Shown here one piece after another: positions 1-21,930 of a stretch of DNA of 64,000 bases; within the stretch, counting starts at the first letter, position 1; each line of letters begins with the position of its first letter. The translations under genes and the position numbers were made by a program. The notes under the pieces were generated by a model. That model saw nothing but the letters and a program-made list of their open reading frames with translations. It did no database searches and was not told where the DNA came from. Location of the stretch: contig JABWDB010000004.1 in the NCBI GenBank assembly GCA_019614645.1, positions 11,036,001 through 11,100,000 of the forward strand. The letters are read 5' to 3'. The DNA comes from Stratiolaelaps scimitus (Eukaryota > Arthropoda > Arachnida > Mesostigmata > Laelapidae).

Positions 1-1238
1 CTTGCTACCCACAGCCGTGGCTCCTTCGTCTGATGCCGCTGCTGCGGACGCTGCCGCCGCCTCTGCCGGCCTCCGTCTCCGGGGCCGGCTCTCATGCTCC
101 ATTCCGCTCTCTCTCTCATCCATGTGGGTGGAACCAGCGAGCGTTGGCCGTGTCGGTTAGGGCGGAGCGCCCCACTCGACGGGTGAGGGCCGCCGGGCGG
201 AGCCAACGCCAGGCAGGGGAGCTGTGTGCCGAGCAAACAGGCCGCAGCGCTCATATTTACATTAGATACACACATCTAAGCTGAAGTGGTCGACGGTGCC
301 AACACCGATCGAACTTTGAAATTGCGAGCAAGACTGGGCGAAAAAAGTGAGCGCCTTCGAGGCCACCAGCCTGCCTGCCTTGCCTAGCAAGCAGCTGCCT
401 ATGCCAGCGATCGCTGCAGCAGCAGCAGCAGCCACCTAGCTTAGTGTAGCTACGAAGCCGGGGAAAGAAAACGCCGACGTACACAGCCATCCGTTGTTCG
501 CGTCGATCCGCGGGGGCTATCATCGCTGCGCCTGGATCGAGCCTCGAGAGCTGCCGGGATCAGCCGGATTGTTCCTCGGCTTGAGCTTGACGCGAGCGCG
601 CAACCTATTTGCGCTGCGACCGACTCGTACAGCTCTCATCAGCGCTGGCAAGCCAAGAAGATTCAGACCGGCAGGCAGAAATCACCGTATTTGTGTGCGT
701 GTATATGTGTATATGAGCGAATTGTGTAAAGAAGTTGGTGCACCATTATTTCGTCTATACCACTAATTCTACAAGAGCTAGCGCGCATTGGTGTACGGTT
801 TACCAGCTGCAGCCAGATACATCTAGACGCGTGATTCTACTTAACTACTACAACAACCACGACTACAACTCTTTCTACACGCTACTTGCTCGACAAGCAC
901 TCACCTGACGTCTCTCAATTGACGATCGTGTTTCGCTGTGTTAATGTTGTGTTTAATGATTGTCTCCTGCAGTGGCAGTGCAATTTGCCCTAGGGTAGTG
1001 CTGCAGCGTGGCATTGTAGAAAACCAGTGAAGGAAGAGAGGAGCGGCCACAGTAGAAGTCAACGGCAAGGAGCGTGGTGCGTGGATCTCAGCTTTACGTC
1101 TTCGTCTTCTTTGTTAGATTTGTTACGGTCCGGTTCCCGTCGTTAAGTTGATGGTTAAGTTATTCGACAGTTGTAGTAGCCAGCGCAGAGCGAACGATTC
1201 CGCGATGTCCGCTATTGGGACGACCGGTGGAAATCTCC
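1..1238 (+). other. FoxA upstream / presumed 5' UTR and promoter side
   Basis: The first ~250 bases are GC-rich, with many GCC/GCT and CTCTCT runs. A (CAG)n run of about six units lies at 412-431. I see no convincing TATA box. Possible splice signals include gggtgagg at 181, an acceptor-like tgtctcctgcag near 972, and cttctttgttag near 1117, so untranslated exons are possible. A short upstream frame starts at ATG 1151 (a second ATG at 1205 shares its frame) and overlaps the proposed coding start. The transcription start cannot be placed from sequence alone. Confidence 0.5.
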
Positions 1239-9680
<8,442 letters not shown>

Positions 9681-12600
9681 TCGGACAGCAGTCCACCAAG
9701 TACCGAACCGACCCACACGCATAAACACACGACCACCGCGTGTATGCTTTGCCCTCCTCTCCCTAACGTCTGACCCCAACCAGAACTCCACGTCTGTTGA
9801 ACTGTATAGGCAGACTATAGATTCCCCATAGAATCGCCTCACTCTACAAATCCTCGAAAACGCGTATATCAGAGAAATACCCTGTCTTGAAGAACCTCGG
9901 AGGGCTTTTCAACAGCAACCTACCTGCGTCTGATCTATCCATATGCTCCAAAATCCACTACCAGTAATCATTAGCATTTCCACCAACGCCCAGCAGCTTG
10001 ACCTAGCCACCTAGACCAACCTCCTAGCCAAATCCACGACGGACACTGCAGGGCTAATTTTATACATTATTACTGAAGAAGCATAACTGAATTCATTGTT
10101 TGGGCACAAATGGGCCGGAGATATGATCAAGGGAGAGCTAGGCTATCCCGCACTAGGATTTTAATGCTGTAAAGAGTATAGAAGATAGAGGAGAGAGAGA
10201 GAGGAAGTCTTAGACACGGCTATGGTATGGTCGATCAATCGATAGAAATAGCAAACAACAAGGATCTGTTCATGCTGCAGTGTTGACGGTGGCAGCTGTT
10301 GACAGTGCATTCTAGCAATCTCTTAAGAAGGATGTGCATCACTCTGTATATTTTCTAGATTCCCGTATTTACGTAGACGATGAATGAATGATGACCCGTC
10401 CGTGTCCCTAGTCGAAGTGTAGAATCACTCATTAATTAGACGTTGCGGCAGCCTTGATGCTTTCAGGTCACCTTATATCCAAAGGCTCTGTTAAAGTCTC
10501 TCGGTCTTTCTAGTTAGGGGCGTGTCATCTTTTAATAGATACACATCCCACGATTTCTGTTATGCGAGATATGCTATATATATGATATATACATATATAT
10601 ATTAGGTTGAACTAATGCTCAAGTCACAACTGAAAATGTGTGACTTTCCAAATTACAACGGTAGGCATCTGCAAAAGAAACGTCCAAAACCCAATAGCAA
10701 CGATTTGATTTAGGAGAAGAAGGAGGAAGCGAATCACATGGGAACACACCACGACAGTATTAATTAACTCGACTCCTTCGAATATTATTATTATTATTAT
10801 TATGATTGTAATTATTACCGCGTCTGCTTGCGTACGTGCGAAACAGTTTGTGGGACAATTCTGCATCGCTTGTCTTATGGGAGCGGTCAGTTGTTGTCAG
10901 ACGAAACTCTCGCAGATTCATTCCCGCGCAGTACGTACGAGTCGTTCAAGAAGCCTTCACTAAACGAGGTACGGCCTCACCAAGCAGTCAAGCAGTAAAT
11001 ATCACCAAACGAACTAGAACCAAAAGCAAAAATCCAACCCCTTTACAAGACAAGGTAGCGTTCCGAGATCTCGGGACACGGGAGTCGTTCCACCCGATGA
11101 TGAATGCACCCGGCTGCCGGCGAAGTGCGCTTCCCAGATCAGCAAACGTACAGTGTCCTCCGGTCGGCGCCGTGTTGTATGCGATAGACGACCCGGTGAT
11201 GTGACAGGGGGGGGACTAACGATGAAAACGTATCTTCCACACGAAGGTGGGACTGATATACTTCCCATCGTTGTTTCCTCTCGAAAAACAATATGTACAT
11301 GTATGCCACAGTATTCACGAGGGCTGTGTGGACAACTGGCCGAACTGTAGTGACAGCCTAAACGCAGCAGAGTACGTAGAGCAGATACAGATCAAACCGA
11401 GCGAGATATGAACGGCGAAAGCGAGCGACGGATGGTCGCTTATGCGCTGTGCGGTTGGCGAGGTACGAGCGCGGTCGAATCCGGCCGTTCAGCTACCGGC
11501 TGTGTACGGAGCCACGCAGCGACATCAGAGTAACATTTGAGTAACTTAAAGGAGTCTCATGACGAACGGTCTGGCTACGAAAGGAGAAGATACAGAAGAC
11601 ACTGCAGTGCGCCTGCCGCCACCGTCGCCGTCGGAGCTCGACGCGTGATCGACACAATTTCAGTTTTCGTTCGACGTCCACCTTCCCCGCAACCTCAGGA
11701 ATCGGTGATGCTTCGCTGCGTACTCGCCAATTCCGAACCTGTAATCAATTGTGTATATATATATAGAGAGAGTGCTGCTAAGAAAAATCTCAAGCTATGT
11801 TGTACTACATCGTGATGATGATAAAGGGATAAGTCTCGAAAGGGCGCGTGACATTAATGAAAATTCTAAGTTAGAAGAATGGGATCGCTCTTTTGGGGAA
11901 AATCAGAGCGGAACCGACGAGGTCGCAAAAATGATGTTGACGAGATTCGGCCGCGCAACTGTGCTGGTGCATGTGTACGAGAGAGAGAGAGAGCGAAAGA
12001 GAGAGATAGTGTGTATGTAAAAGTATACTGAGACGATGAATGATGAATAGAGAGTATCGTTAAAGTTTAATAATAAATAATGATGATGATGATGATAATA
12101 ATAATAATGATGATAATAATGGAATGAAATGAAAATGATCGAAACGGATTCTCTCGAAGTGGCCGAACGATGATGAACGGAAGAGAACACGAAGAAGTGC
12201 GATTTCGATTTCCAGTTTGAGTCGACAATGATCGCCTCTCGCAATCCTGTTGTACATACTTAAATAACGAAATAAAGCAAGATGATGATGATGGTGATGA
12301 TAATGATGAAAATACTAATAATGATGAAGCAGAGGAAAACCGATATATATATATATATATATACAATGCGATAATAAATAGACACAAATAAAGAAACAGC
12401 GGGAAATAATAAGAGATGATGGAACAACAAATAATGGAGCGACTTTTGCTTCGCTTGAACAGAGATATCAAAGCGCGAGTTAGAGCACGCAGCATCGGAG
12501 TGCCACTGAACGATAATGAGCAAGGAGACCTGTCCTTACCCTAGGGTGGTCCTCCGGCGGATTTTCAAAGCGGAACTCTAGACAAGGCGTGAACTGACGC

Positions 12601-12809
12601 CTGGAGAAGATGCGAGGCAAACAAATGCGAGAAGCACGAACCCAAAAGTGAAATGCACGACTCGGCCAAGAGGCGGATTGTCTCAGGGCAGGATTGAAGG
12701 GGTGGGCCGTGCTCGTTGTCGTCGTTCATCGATCTCATTTCACTTTTTGGAGGTCGTGCAATGAACAATTTTGGGATGATGGAGAAGGCACGAACGCCAA
12801 GGCCAAAAG

Positions 12810-12840
12810 TGGGTGGGGCTCGGGGCGGGGGGCGGGGGGG
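12810..12840 (+). other. G-quadruplex-type G tract in the presumed FoxA 3' UTR
   Basis: At least five runs of three or more G (ggg, gggg, gggg, gggggg, ggggggg) are separated by loops of one to three bases. This satisfies the usual four-run G4 pattern on the sense strand. If transcribed it could fold in RNA just before the candidate poly(A) signals. Confidence 0.5.
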
Positions 12841-12910
12841 TAATAGGAAAAGGAGGAGGATGATAATTTTCAAAAAGAGAGAAATAAATAAAGAAGAAAA
12901 AAGGGAGAAG

Positions 12911-12924
12911 AATAAATGAATAAA
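12911..12924 (+). terminator. Candidate polyadenylation signals (two AATAAA hexamers)
   Basis: AATAAA lies at 12,911 and 12,919. Within 60 bases follows a T/G-rich stretch (gtgctcattttgaagtgtgct), as expected downstream of a cleavage site. Competing sites are the groups at 12,271-12,392 and a lone AATAAA at 13,462. Which one FoxA uses cannot be told from sequence. Confidence 0.3.
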
Positions 12925-12930
12925 TGCCTA

Positions 12931-15900
12931 ACAACATTAGCCTTGATGAGTGCTCATTTTGAAGTGTGCTAAATATTTAACTGGCAGAGAGGCAGCGTTA
13001 GGTATCATATTATATAATATATATAATATATATATATATATATAATGGAAGCAAGACGTTTGAATAGATGCAGCTGTTTGCGTGATATTTTTGCATTTGA
13101 TGCATGTCTGTTATGGTAATCGTTATAGTGTAGTACGGGGAGCTTGATCGTTTCCTTGTCGTCTACAGTTGTCCCTTAGTTACTACCCAGCAAAATCGAG
13201 ACAGAATACACGCAAGCTGGCATTTTTAAATTATTATTGTTATTACTACGATTGCAACATCCTCTAGAAGAAGGCTAACGGGGCAAGTAACGTTAGTGAT
13301 TATTTAGGTGCACAATAATGCACTTTTCGTCGACCTGTATAGTGGATCGCCACAGCTGACCAACACGAACGGCGACATTCCCCGCCTAGCCTATCAAAAC
13401 AAGCTCGACACTTAAAGGACAGGTACTACACGCACGCAGAACATCTATTTACGCGTCGTATAATAAACACGAGGATGATCAGAGAGCTAGGTTTCGCAAC
13501 CTTCAACATGCATCCAAACAATCCTCTGTGACCTTCTTCAACCACCCGTGGCGATGCAGTATGTGTTCATCATATCTGTTGTGTGTCCCTAGGCGATTAA
13601 ACTATAAGGTGGCTAGAATCGGCGTCCGGCGGCAGGTATCACTGCGACAGGCCGGGGAAGCCGGCGTTGAGAGCATTGTTGTCACCTAAAAGTCATCTCT
13701 ATCCAGCCAGGCGGTCGGTCAAGCAGTGCTGCTACAGACAGACGCACACACATAGACGGACCTACTCAAGTGAACCAATTTAGATAGCGCCCGGCGAGGC
13801 CGTGCGCCGGGCGAACTCTCGCGTTCGAGTGGCTGCTGCTGCTGCTACTGCTGCTAAATCGATAACATTTAGTTATAGAGCTAGCTACGTTCCTCGAAGC
13901 GTCGTTCATGGCGCCGGTGGCTGTTCTACGTTAGCATTTTAGTTTTAAGCGAGGGCGATTTTAGCCGGTCGCATGCCACGCTGTGTAGGTATCTGTCAAG
14001 GAAGTGGGGCCAGCAACCGGCCAACGGCTCACGGCAACATGGTGACGGTGGACGGGCTGCCCCGATCGGCCCACTGCCCCACGCGAACGATCGAATTCGT
14101 AAGTTGCTCGTCACAGTAACCGAGTTTGGGGCGTCGAGTGACCCAAACAAGGGGAGAGCGACAGCGAGACGAAGAGAAGGCATTAGAAGAACCGCGCAGG
14201 CACCTTTAGCAAGCGGAAACTACCCTTGGACATATTTTGGGAGAAGCAGCAGCTATCAGCAGCAGCTCTCAGCTGGACGGGGTGCGGGTGTGCGCCGTGC
14301 CGAATCGTGGGATACTGTTTTCGTGGGATAGAATGCGTGATGTATTCACGTACGAATAGATGCATTTATAGGGTTCGAATATTTGGCAGATTGGTATCTG
14401 GGCACAACTCGATGATGCGTTGGGCAGTGGACGCGGGGAGGAGAGTCTAGGGCAACAAAAAACGCCTTAGAGCAAAAATATACTATCTCACAGGATGGTT
14501 TTGTAAAATGTACGAGTCAATGGGCCATGTAGAAAATTGTATTCCTTGTTCTAGTGTTGCGGCCGCCGTGAATTGCCTCGATCGCCGGCTCGAGGACATT
14601 GGATAGTCACCTGCTGAGATAAATCAGGCGGTGCTTGCGATTATCTGCCTAATCGAATACTCTTAGCGGAGGGTAGTCACCATTATGTGGTCCCGTATTT
14701 TTGGTCGGGTTGAACCTGCAACCATATATATATATATATGATAAATAGTGGATAGTTACACGAAGAGACTCCCTGCTATCTCGGTGCTCGTAAGTTTTGC
14801 GTTACCCTATCTAAATGAAAGTGAGACACGTTTTAAAATAGGTATACCCCAACACTATTATGGCAGAACGAATGCGATCACGTTTCCCCATTTAAATTAA
14901 CAAAGAATTTGTGGTTCACATGTTATAACAGGTAGACGATGCTAGACGTAATTCTCAATATAGACGTTATTATTTGTTTGACGCACAGCCATCGACGGCC
15001 CTTTCAGCTGCTAATAACAGTGTACGAAAAAATTCAAGAGAAGAAACTTTGAAACCAAGCTGAGATAAGGTCGTTGCTGGGTCGTTCCGCCGAAATACAG
15101 CCCGAAAAGGCTACGTAAGCTGGCGTGCATTATTACCCATCTGTAGGTCGTCAGTTGCTTAGAGCTATCCTTATCGTTATCGCAGGGGATAGGATCTGAT
15201 CGATCCGACAATCCGTCTGAACTAACCTAACCAAGTCGACTTTATGACACTCGGAGGTCTGTCGCCGTTTAGCAAATAGTGGGCCAAGCGAAAACGTCGA
15301 AGCTTGTATTTATAGTCATATCTGAAGCTATCCACGCTCCTCGTAACACAAACGTATATATTCCGACAATCGACAACACCAACCGTTGCTTGCCGGGCAT
15401 GAGAAGCCTTGCTATGTCTCCCATGTATACACATGAGAACTGATTGTACACCTAAGGGGACGTTCACTCAGCAACTTTTGTGGTATCATTATAATGTAAA
15501 TAGCATTGTGATTTGCAAACAACGCCTCGCCTTATGACTCTGCCAGAATGTGTTGAATATGTTAATGATTAAATCCATGACCAAGATTTTTCTTTGTCTC
15601 TATTTCCACTCTCTCTGTATGTGTCTGCCGCCCCTGTTCCATAAGGCAGCGGTCAACGCACGACGATCCGATCTCGATCGATAATCGAGCTAATGACCAC
15701 ACTATACAACTCCACTTGTATTAGCAATAGGTAGGAACATTATGTATATATATATATATATATTCGTGGCCGATTCGGGCAGGGGCACGAACGCGGATAC
15801 ATACGGCAGATCTGCTGCGGTCCGCCCGGGTCTGTAGAAGCGGCTTGACAGTGACGACAGCAACTACGACTGCAGCAACTGCTACGGAATGACGGCGATA

Positions 15901-18900
15901 GAAGCGGTGTGGGACAGCTTTCCACAGAATATTTCGTTCAGTCGTTGGCCAGGCAAAGGCCCCGCATGGTGGATGTCATTCCGTAAGGCAGCAGTGGAAC
16001 TGCGCTGGAGAGAGCTATCTAACCAACAGAGGCTCTAGACTTCATTACCCAGTTGAATGTAAGAGACGTCTCCACCTTCAGCAGAGATTTCCTGCGATCT
16101 CTCAAGCGATCCCGTCCGTCGACTGTCGGGCCGAGCGACGACCGACCGAGGAAACTCACAACGGAACAAGCCGCCTCCTGATCAAACACAGCTATCCGAG
16201 GCTGGGGAAGGCGTGCGCGCCAGCGGCTCTGAGGGACAAAGTTCAAATGTGCAGGGACTCACCCTTGATGTCGACTGGATGCATTTTGCTGACCACCGGA
16301 GATCTGATTTCCGTCGGCTGGTCGACCTAAACGCGCATGTTAATCATCATGGCGTAAATGTATGCTATATAATACATCACATCGCATACAATAAGTACAG
16401 ACGTACTTGGTGCATGCGGTGTATAAATATTTGAGATGTGAAGTGAGAAGGATCGAGTAGGATCATTTTCGCACGTTGTTAATGACTGCAATCACGCAAT
16501 CGTCGACATCTTGTCCCTGAAACGGTTGGGTGGCTAGTTGTTGCTTTGAGTGTCACCGGCCATTGATAATGTATTACGTTTTGCGCCTCAGGCCGAGAGA
16601 TCGGCTGCTAGAGAGCGAGAGCGAGATGGCTGATATTCGAATTTGGACAGAACAAGCAGCTCCCAGGCTGCTCTAGACTATGAGGTGGACGGAGTCGTCG
16701 GAATCCGAGCAGATCTCTCGAGTCACGACAAAGTCTGTGTGCGATTCGGGTCCTGCACAAATCGAATGTCGCGCGGCGGAGTGACTCGGTGGGCACGCGT
16801 TCGACGGCAATCTCCATCTGGCAAAATTGAAAATCTAAAATTCTCAGAAGCGCAATACGCCTTTGACCAATACGCCCTCGTCTTGCCTTTTTGTGTGGAT
16901 AACAAAAAAAAACAAGTTCACTATGGGCTGTGCCGTGCAAGGGGCTGTGCCATGAGCATGTAGTGAACAGATTGTTTTTCACCTCGTGAACTCAAAACGG
17001 ATCGTCCCATGTCAGATCGAGTAGCAGGGTGTCTAAAAAAACTAGCCAGATATCTTACAAACACTAGAGGGATCTGTCCAAGGGAATCGTAGGGAAAAGA
17101 CGTCCATGACGAATCCGTCTGTGCGATAAACAAGGGATTGCCTCTATCGATTCGACTGAACGAAGCACTACTGCCCTTTGAGAATAGCGAAGATGACGTC
17201 GAATGAGTCGCGTCAGATGGATTGACATAGGAACCACAAGAGGCATAAACGTATTTGTCTTGTATTGCGGCGAACAAATGTAACCAATGTCTGGCGGGTG
17301 AAAGCCACACCCGCTAGACTGTGAAGTATTCAAATTTGGATGGAAGATATTCTTTTTGTTTTTGCAAGATACCTAATATAGTATTTAGTGTCTTATTATA
17401 TTGGCTTGTTTCACAGGTTTGACTCGAGTTTTTGTACGGATATCGAATCGTCATTAGGTGAAAGTGGTAAAATGGAGACGCTTTTTATTCTCTTATAAAA
17501 TAGTGCTATTACAACGTTTATCGTCCTTACCTGTCTAATAGACAAATTGCAATTAGACCTATGATTTAGGTAATTCAGAATGCCCATGCTCTTTTTTATT
17601 CGGCATAGTCTAAACACGCATACGCACAGATGCCACCTGCCCGTTCATTGGGGCCGAGCCGGATAAAACAGCCAACATTAAATAGCGGTCGAGTGAGATC
17701 ACATCACAATTTGTCAAAGTGCATGATATCGTCCTTGTGATGCGAGCACAGTGCCACCTACGTTAATCTTCGAACATGCCGATTTCATTTCTGGGTGCCG
17801 CCCTTTGCGGTTCAACAGTAAGTGACTGTCCCTGCTGGCACTTAGCTAGCTACATAGAGCAGACCATCCCTGTCGGGACTTTTCTATTGGTCCACGTTCA
17901 TTCTCTTCCCAATCTGGCCGCGTTCGTTTCCCGATGCCCGTTATAGGTTTTGCCGTATTCCAGCCATAGTGTATTATTATTATTATTATTGGATGGTTTG
18001 CACTTACTGTCGCTTCATGCGTCCATTAAATCGTGCCGGTTTAGCTGTCACCCATTATCGGCGTCAGCCTTTGTGAGTCAACTCGCTCTCTCTGTCTCTC
18101 CCTCTCTCTCTTTCTCTATATCAACGACCGCCGACGTAACGCAATCGGACGCCAAACGATGAGCCTGTCCCCCTGCGCCTTTCTTGATCCTCGCTATTCA
18201 TCCATAGACGAGAGGCAGTTGGGTCGTTGTGTGCACCGCGGCAACGACTCATGGACGTTCTGTGCACTTGACGTGGCACCCGCTGCAGGGTATTTCATTA
18301 GTTCCCAGATCCCATATCTTACACAGCGTTCCACTGTGTGCTGTATTGTTGATGTGCGCGGATGTTATTGAGGTAAAGTGGGCGAGAAGCCGATGTAAGC
18401 GCTAGCGGACTTACTAACAGTGACGTACTCCTATGGGGGATTTCTGCGAAAGCTCGCGAAGTTGCGGCTAATTTTCTGTTAGTTTCTCCCACTGACTCAC
18501 ACTGTCACAAGGCGTGTGCTCTTTTTGTTCGAATCACTATGGATGTCTCATCCTCGATTCATCGAAAGGAAGACACCCGGTTGTTGCATTTCGACTCGGT
18601 TTTCGAGATCGCAGTAATCCTCGAAACAAGTCAATTGCTCGCCCCCCTTGACACGAGAAGCAATAGCCGCTCTCGGTGGAGACGGCCACTAGATTTCGCG
18701 ATTTGTCATTCAACGTTAGTGGTGGAACACAGGCCTCTTATTCGTTTAGTTTAATTATTTGAATATTTTGCGTATGGCTGACTTCATTGGATGACCTATA
18801 CTAGCCTGCTTGTCTGCGACACACACACACACAATTTGTCTGTGAACATAAACGTAATTTAAGTCAAATAGCTTCATGTGTAAATGAATCGACAACAGCG

Positions 18901-21338
18901 GTTATTGTTGCCAATATGCGGCAGCAATGAGTCGTCCAATGTGTTTTAGTACTTCGAGACGTAGGTCGTGCATGCTGTAATATCCTCTCTAAAATTGATC
19001 GACAATATTTCGGCGAACTCCATCACGGCTGCGCAACTACAATGAGGTGAGCCCACTCTTCGAGTGGAGTAACAAGACACAGCTACCTACCTAATAACTC
19101 GATGACTAAGCTGTGAGAGTAGGTTAGGCTAGGTGGTGGTGGCGAGTACTGATACCGAAAGTAGTTTTTTATGGTGAAACCAATAAATATAGGTCTTTTT
19201 AGATACCCGTGACGCGCAATCTATCGAATGAAATGAGCGAATTGCCGGAGTCTCACTATTGGGTTATTGAATTATCTTCAATATTCATTCAATTGATCCA
19301 TTAAGCACTTCTTTTCAAGCTAACTTTACTTCCTATTTCTATTAAGTAAACCTGCACATTGTCACATACTCTTTCAAAGCATTGGCAGAGGCTGGAAATA
19401 ACCAAAAAACGAACGTAAACCCAATCGATGAATGGCATCACCCGGTTCCACAGCGGTCATCACCGTTCACAGGGCACGGAAGGTTAACAAGGTGCAGTGA
19501 ACGGAGACCTGCGACTAGTGGAAAATATTCAATACCTTTGACAGGGCGGATATCGCTTCGTATCTATGAGGGAAGATCATCTCCTTTGAGGAGTGTGTCC
19601 TCTCGGAAACCAAATGTAATATGCTATCACAGGTAAATGTGCATCACGATCATTATCGCTCTTTCTTTCTATTGGAAAACACCACGGCAAATAGAATAAT
19701 AGTTGTTCGAAGTTGAGAACCAGACTGTGTTCCATCTGAGCGTGTTTCCCCGGGAATCATCCCGATAGTTGAATATGCATATATTCATCGGCCCTTCTCT
19801 GGCCTTGAGACTTTTGCCTGGAGATGTAGCAGATTTGGTCGATAGCCCTATGGAGTAACAATTCATTGTAATAACTATTCAATGGGCATTCGAGTGTGCT
19901 GCTTCATTTCCAGAGTGGGGTTTACATGAAAGAATTCAGTGTACCTCAAGAGGCTGTAGAACTAGTCAGAGCTGTCTATCCTAAACGAATTGCGATGACT
20001 TGAGTTTGCTTCATACGAGTGCATAGTGAATCGTCTGATCCAGTTCAATGAGCCTACTACCCTGATACGGACGGGTACGTCCACAAATGCAGTTTTGGGC
20101 CAAGTTCAGTCAGCAGTCTTACATTATCACAGATCCAGCAGGTTCTTTTGCGCTTTACCTGACCGAGAAGTATCAAACGGAAGGTATCTTGATGAGAAAG
20201 CGTCCTCTAGCACCGCACCTTCACTACAATAGGACAGAATGAAACTCAGTAGTGGCCGACCTCTCAGCGGGGCGTCGGAACGAAGCCACAGCAGGTGCAA
20301 AGCCGATAGATCCCAAACATCCTCCCGCTTTAACTAAAACGTGAGTGGGCATAGATAAGGCGGCAATAGGTGGAAATTCGTATCAACGGGCTCTGGTTCA
20401 CTTCAGTCGAGATTTTCTAGGAGTACCTACTTCGTACACGCATAGAGATCGAACTCAAATTATAGTGACATATTATTATAGAATGGCTTTGTCTCTTGCT
20501 AGACAATAGATGATCCCGTTGGAACTCGTAACTGATCGTAACTGACGCCGTTTAAGTTGTCCTCTGACGGGACGGGGGGCGCCTTCATTTCGTCCGACTC
20601 AACTCGATGATAACTGCTCCTGCTGGTGTTCACCTGTATTCTTTGATAAGGCTTGACTGAGAATTTTAAACGTGAAGACCGCATCGATTGCCCCACGTGC
20701 CCTGTGGGGTCTGACCCGGAGACCCTATGACTTCAAGTACCCGGCGTTGTCCCTACGCCATTCTGGTGGACATCTCGATGGTTAGACATCACATCTGCTT
20801 CGTATTTTGTTCTCCCGCAAATACTGATGGTGGTAGGATGGTCTGGTATCGGTTTGGGGTTGGGTTCCACGCAGCAAACCAAGTCAAATCGTAGCGTATT
20901 AACGATACGTCGGCTGATTTTTAGATTCTTGGGGGGGAGGGGGTAGAGGAAGATAAGACGAGAAGAAGAGTGTTGGATGTTGTACATGTAATGAGTAGCC
21001 CCATAGGGGCCGTCGAGGTATCGGAAGATTCAATCGTATAGCCGTGCCGTCAAAGCCCACTCAGGCAGAAATAGCGTAGGTCTTACCTGCGCAAGCACGA
21101 ACTTGTATCGCCTCCATTTTTCTTTTGCAAACACCTATGCCTACGCAAATCCTGTACACGCTTATCTCGCACCAATAGTGAATTACTCGATGATGCCAAC
21201 TATCCAACCCCAACTACTACGAAGTACTAGAGAGTAGGATAGTTAAGTTGTGACTTTTCGATAATTTCTCCCTTTCTCGCTCTTGCTCGCCCTCTATCTC
21301 ATCGTTTTCCTGTTCCGCCACAGCTGTCCTGTATAGGT
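12931..21338. other. Non-coding stretch, no gene supported
   Basis: The open frames here are short, lack recognisable motifs and often start without ATG. Contents are a compound (TA) tract at about 13,003-13,044, (TA)n at 14,724-14,739 and 15,745-15,763, a GCT triplet run near 13,832, a pyrimidine tract near 18,085-18,120, and an AT-rich block at 17,340-17,620 described separately. The rest is unremarkable mixed sequence. Confidence 0.6.
17340..17620. promoter_or_regulatory. Candidate enhancer-like AT-rich block
   Basis: This block combines Fox-like T-rich cores (ttttgtttttgcaag, gcttgtttcac), AbdB/Cdx-like ctttttattc and ttttttattcgg, and TAAT/ATTA homeodomain cores around caattagacc and aggtaattcag. 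It is embedded in sequence with no simple repeats. That texture is typical of conserved non-coding elements near developmental genes. No comparison was possible, so this is a prompt for alignment, not a call of function. Confidence 0.2.
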
Positions 21339-21344
21339 ATGATA

Positions 21345-21930
21345 TTATACACCTCGATCTCGTCGCTGCTGAGTTCCGCCATTGGTGGTTTTACCGTACC
21401 TAACTCCGTCGGTTATCATATGGCCCTGCCTCGTCGCCGCATCTTTTTCCCGCATCGGGTCAGATATGAACGACAACAGCATCACCACCCTGCCTTGCGA
21501 GCGAAAGATCACCGCCGCTGCTGCTGTTGTTGTTACTGTCGCCGTAATTGTCTGTGTTGTCATTGTTGTTGTTGTTGTTGACAATGGCGATGCTGCCGCC
21601 GCTGCCGCCGCAGCCGTTGCAGCCGACGATGATGGTGATAATGATGAAAGCGATCGCGATAGTTGTTGAGTTGGCAGTGTTGTTGACCAAGGGCGGAGGT
21701 TGGCGTTGTCGTGCCCCGGTGTTCCGTTTTGTTCCGCCCTCAGCCGACAACAGTCGTCCGTCCGTCCGTCCGTGTCGGTATCACCGCGGCTGCTCCACCG
21801 GCGACGGCCCATAGTCACAGCCCACATCACCGCAGCTGGCGTTGGCCTACCAACCACATTCACCATCACCACCACCGACAACAACAGCAACATCGCACAC
21901 TGGTGCTATCACATATATTAGCTGTTACTG
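21345..21930. repeat. GC-rich CNG/GTT triplet patch with long open frames on both strands
   Basis: It is dominated by GCC/GCT/GTT triplets and a (CCGT)4 run near 21,757. A 182-codon frame on the minus strand and a 95-codon frame on the plus strand overlap almost completely, encoding poly-Ala, poly-Thr, poly-Val and poly-Asn runs. That is what triplet repeats produce in any frame. One minus-strand frame (21,750 to 21,460) begins with an ATG and ends in an Asn/Ser/Gly-rich tail. That tail resembles transcription-factor linkers but carries no domain. Confidence 0.5.

Larger units (their letters stand above)
9681..12930 (+). other. Probable long FoxA 3' UTR / proximal downstream region
   Basis: No other gene appears after the FoxA stop. 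No AATAAA is seen until 12,072. Many follow: 12,072, 12,271, 12,373, 12,387, 12,883, 12,887, 12,911 and 12,919. If the transcript ends at the first clusters, the 3' UTR would be 2.4-3.2 kb. The stretch includes an ATT triplet run at about 10,788-10,801, a GAT/AAT-rich tract at 12,080-12,120, a (TA)n at 12,343-12,362 and a G-rich tract at 12,810-12,840. RNA data would be needed to fix the end. Confidence 0.45.
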
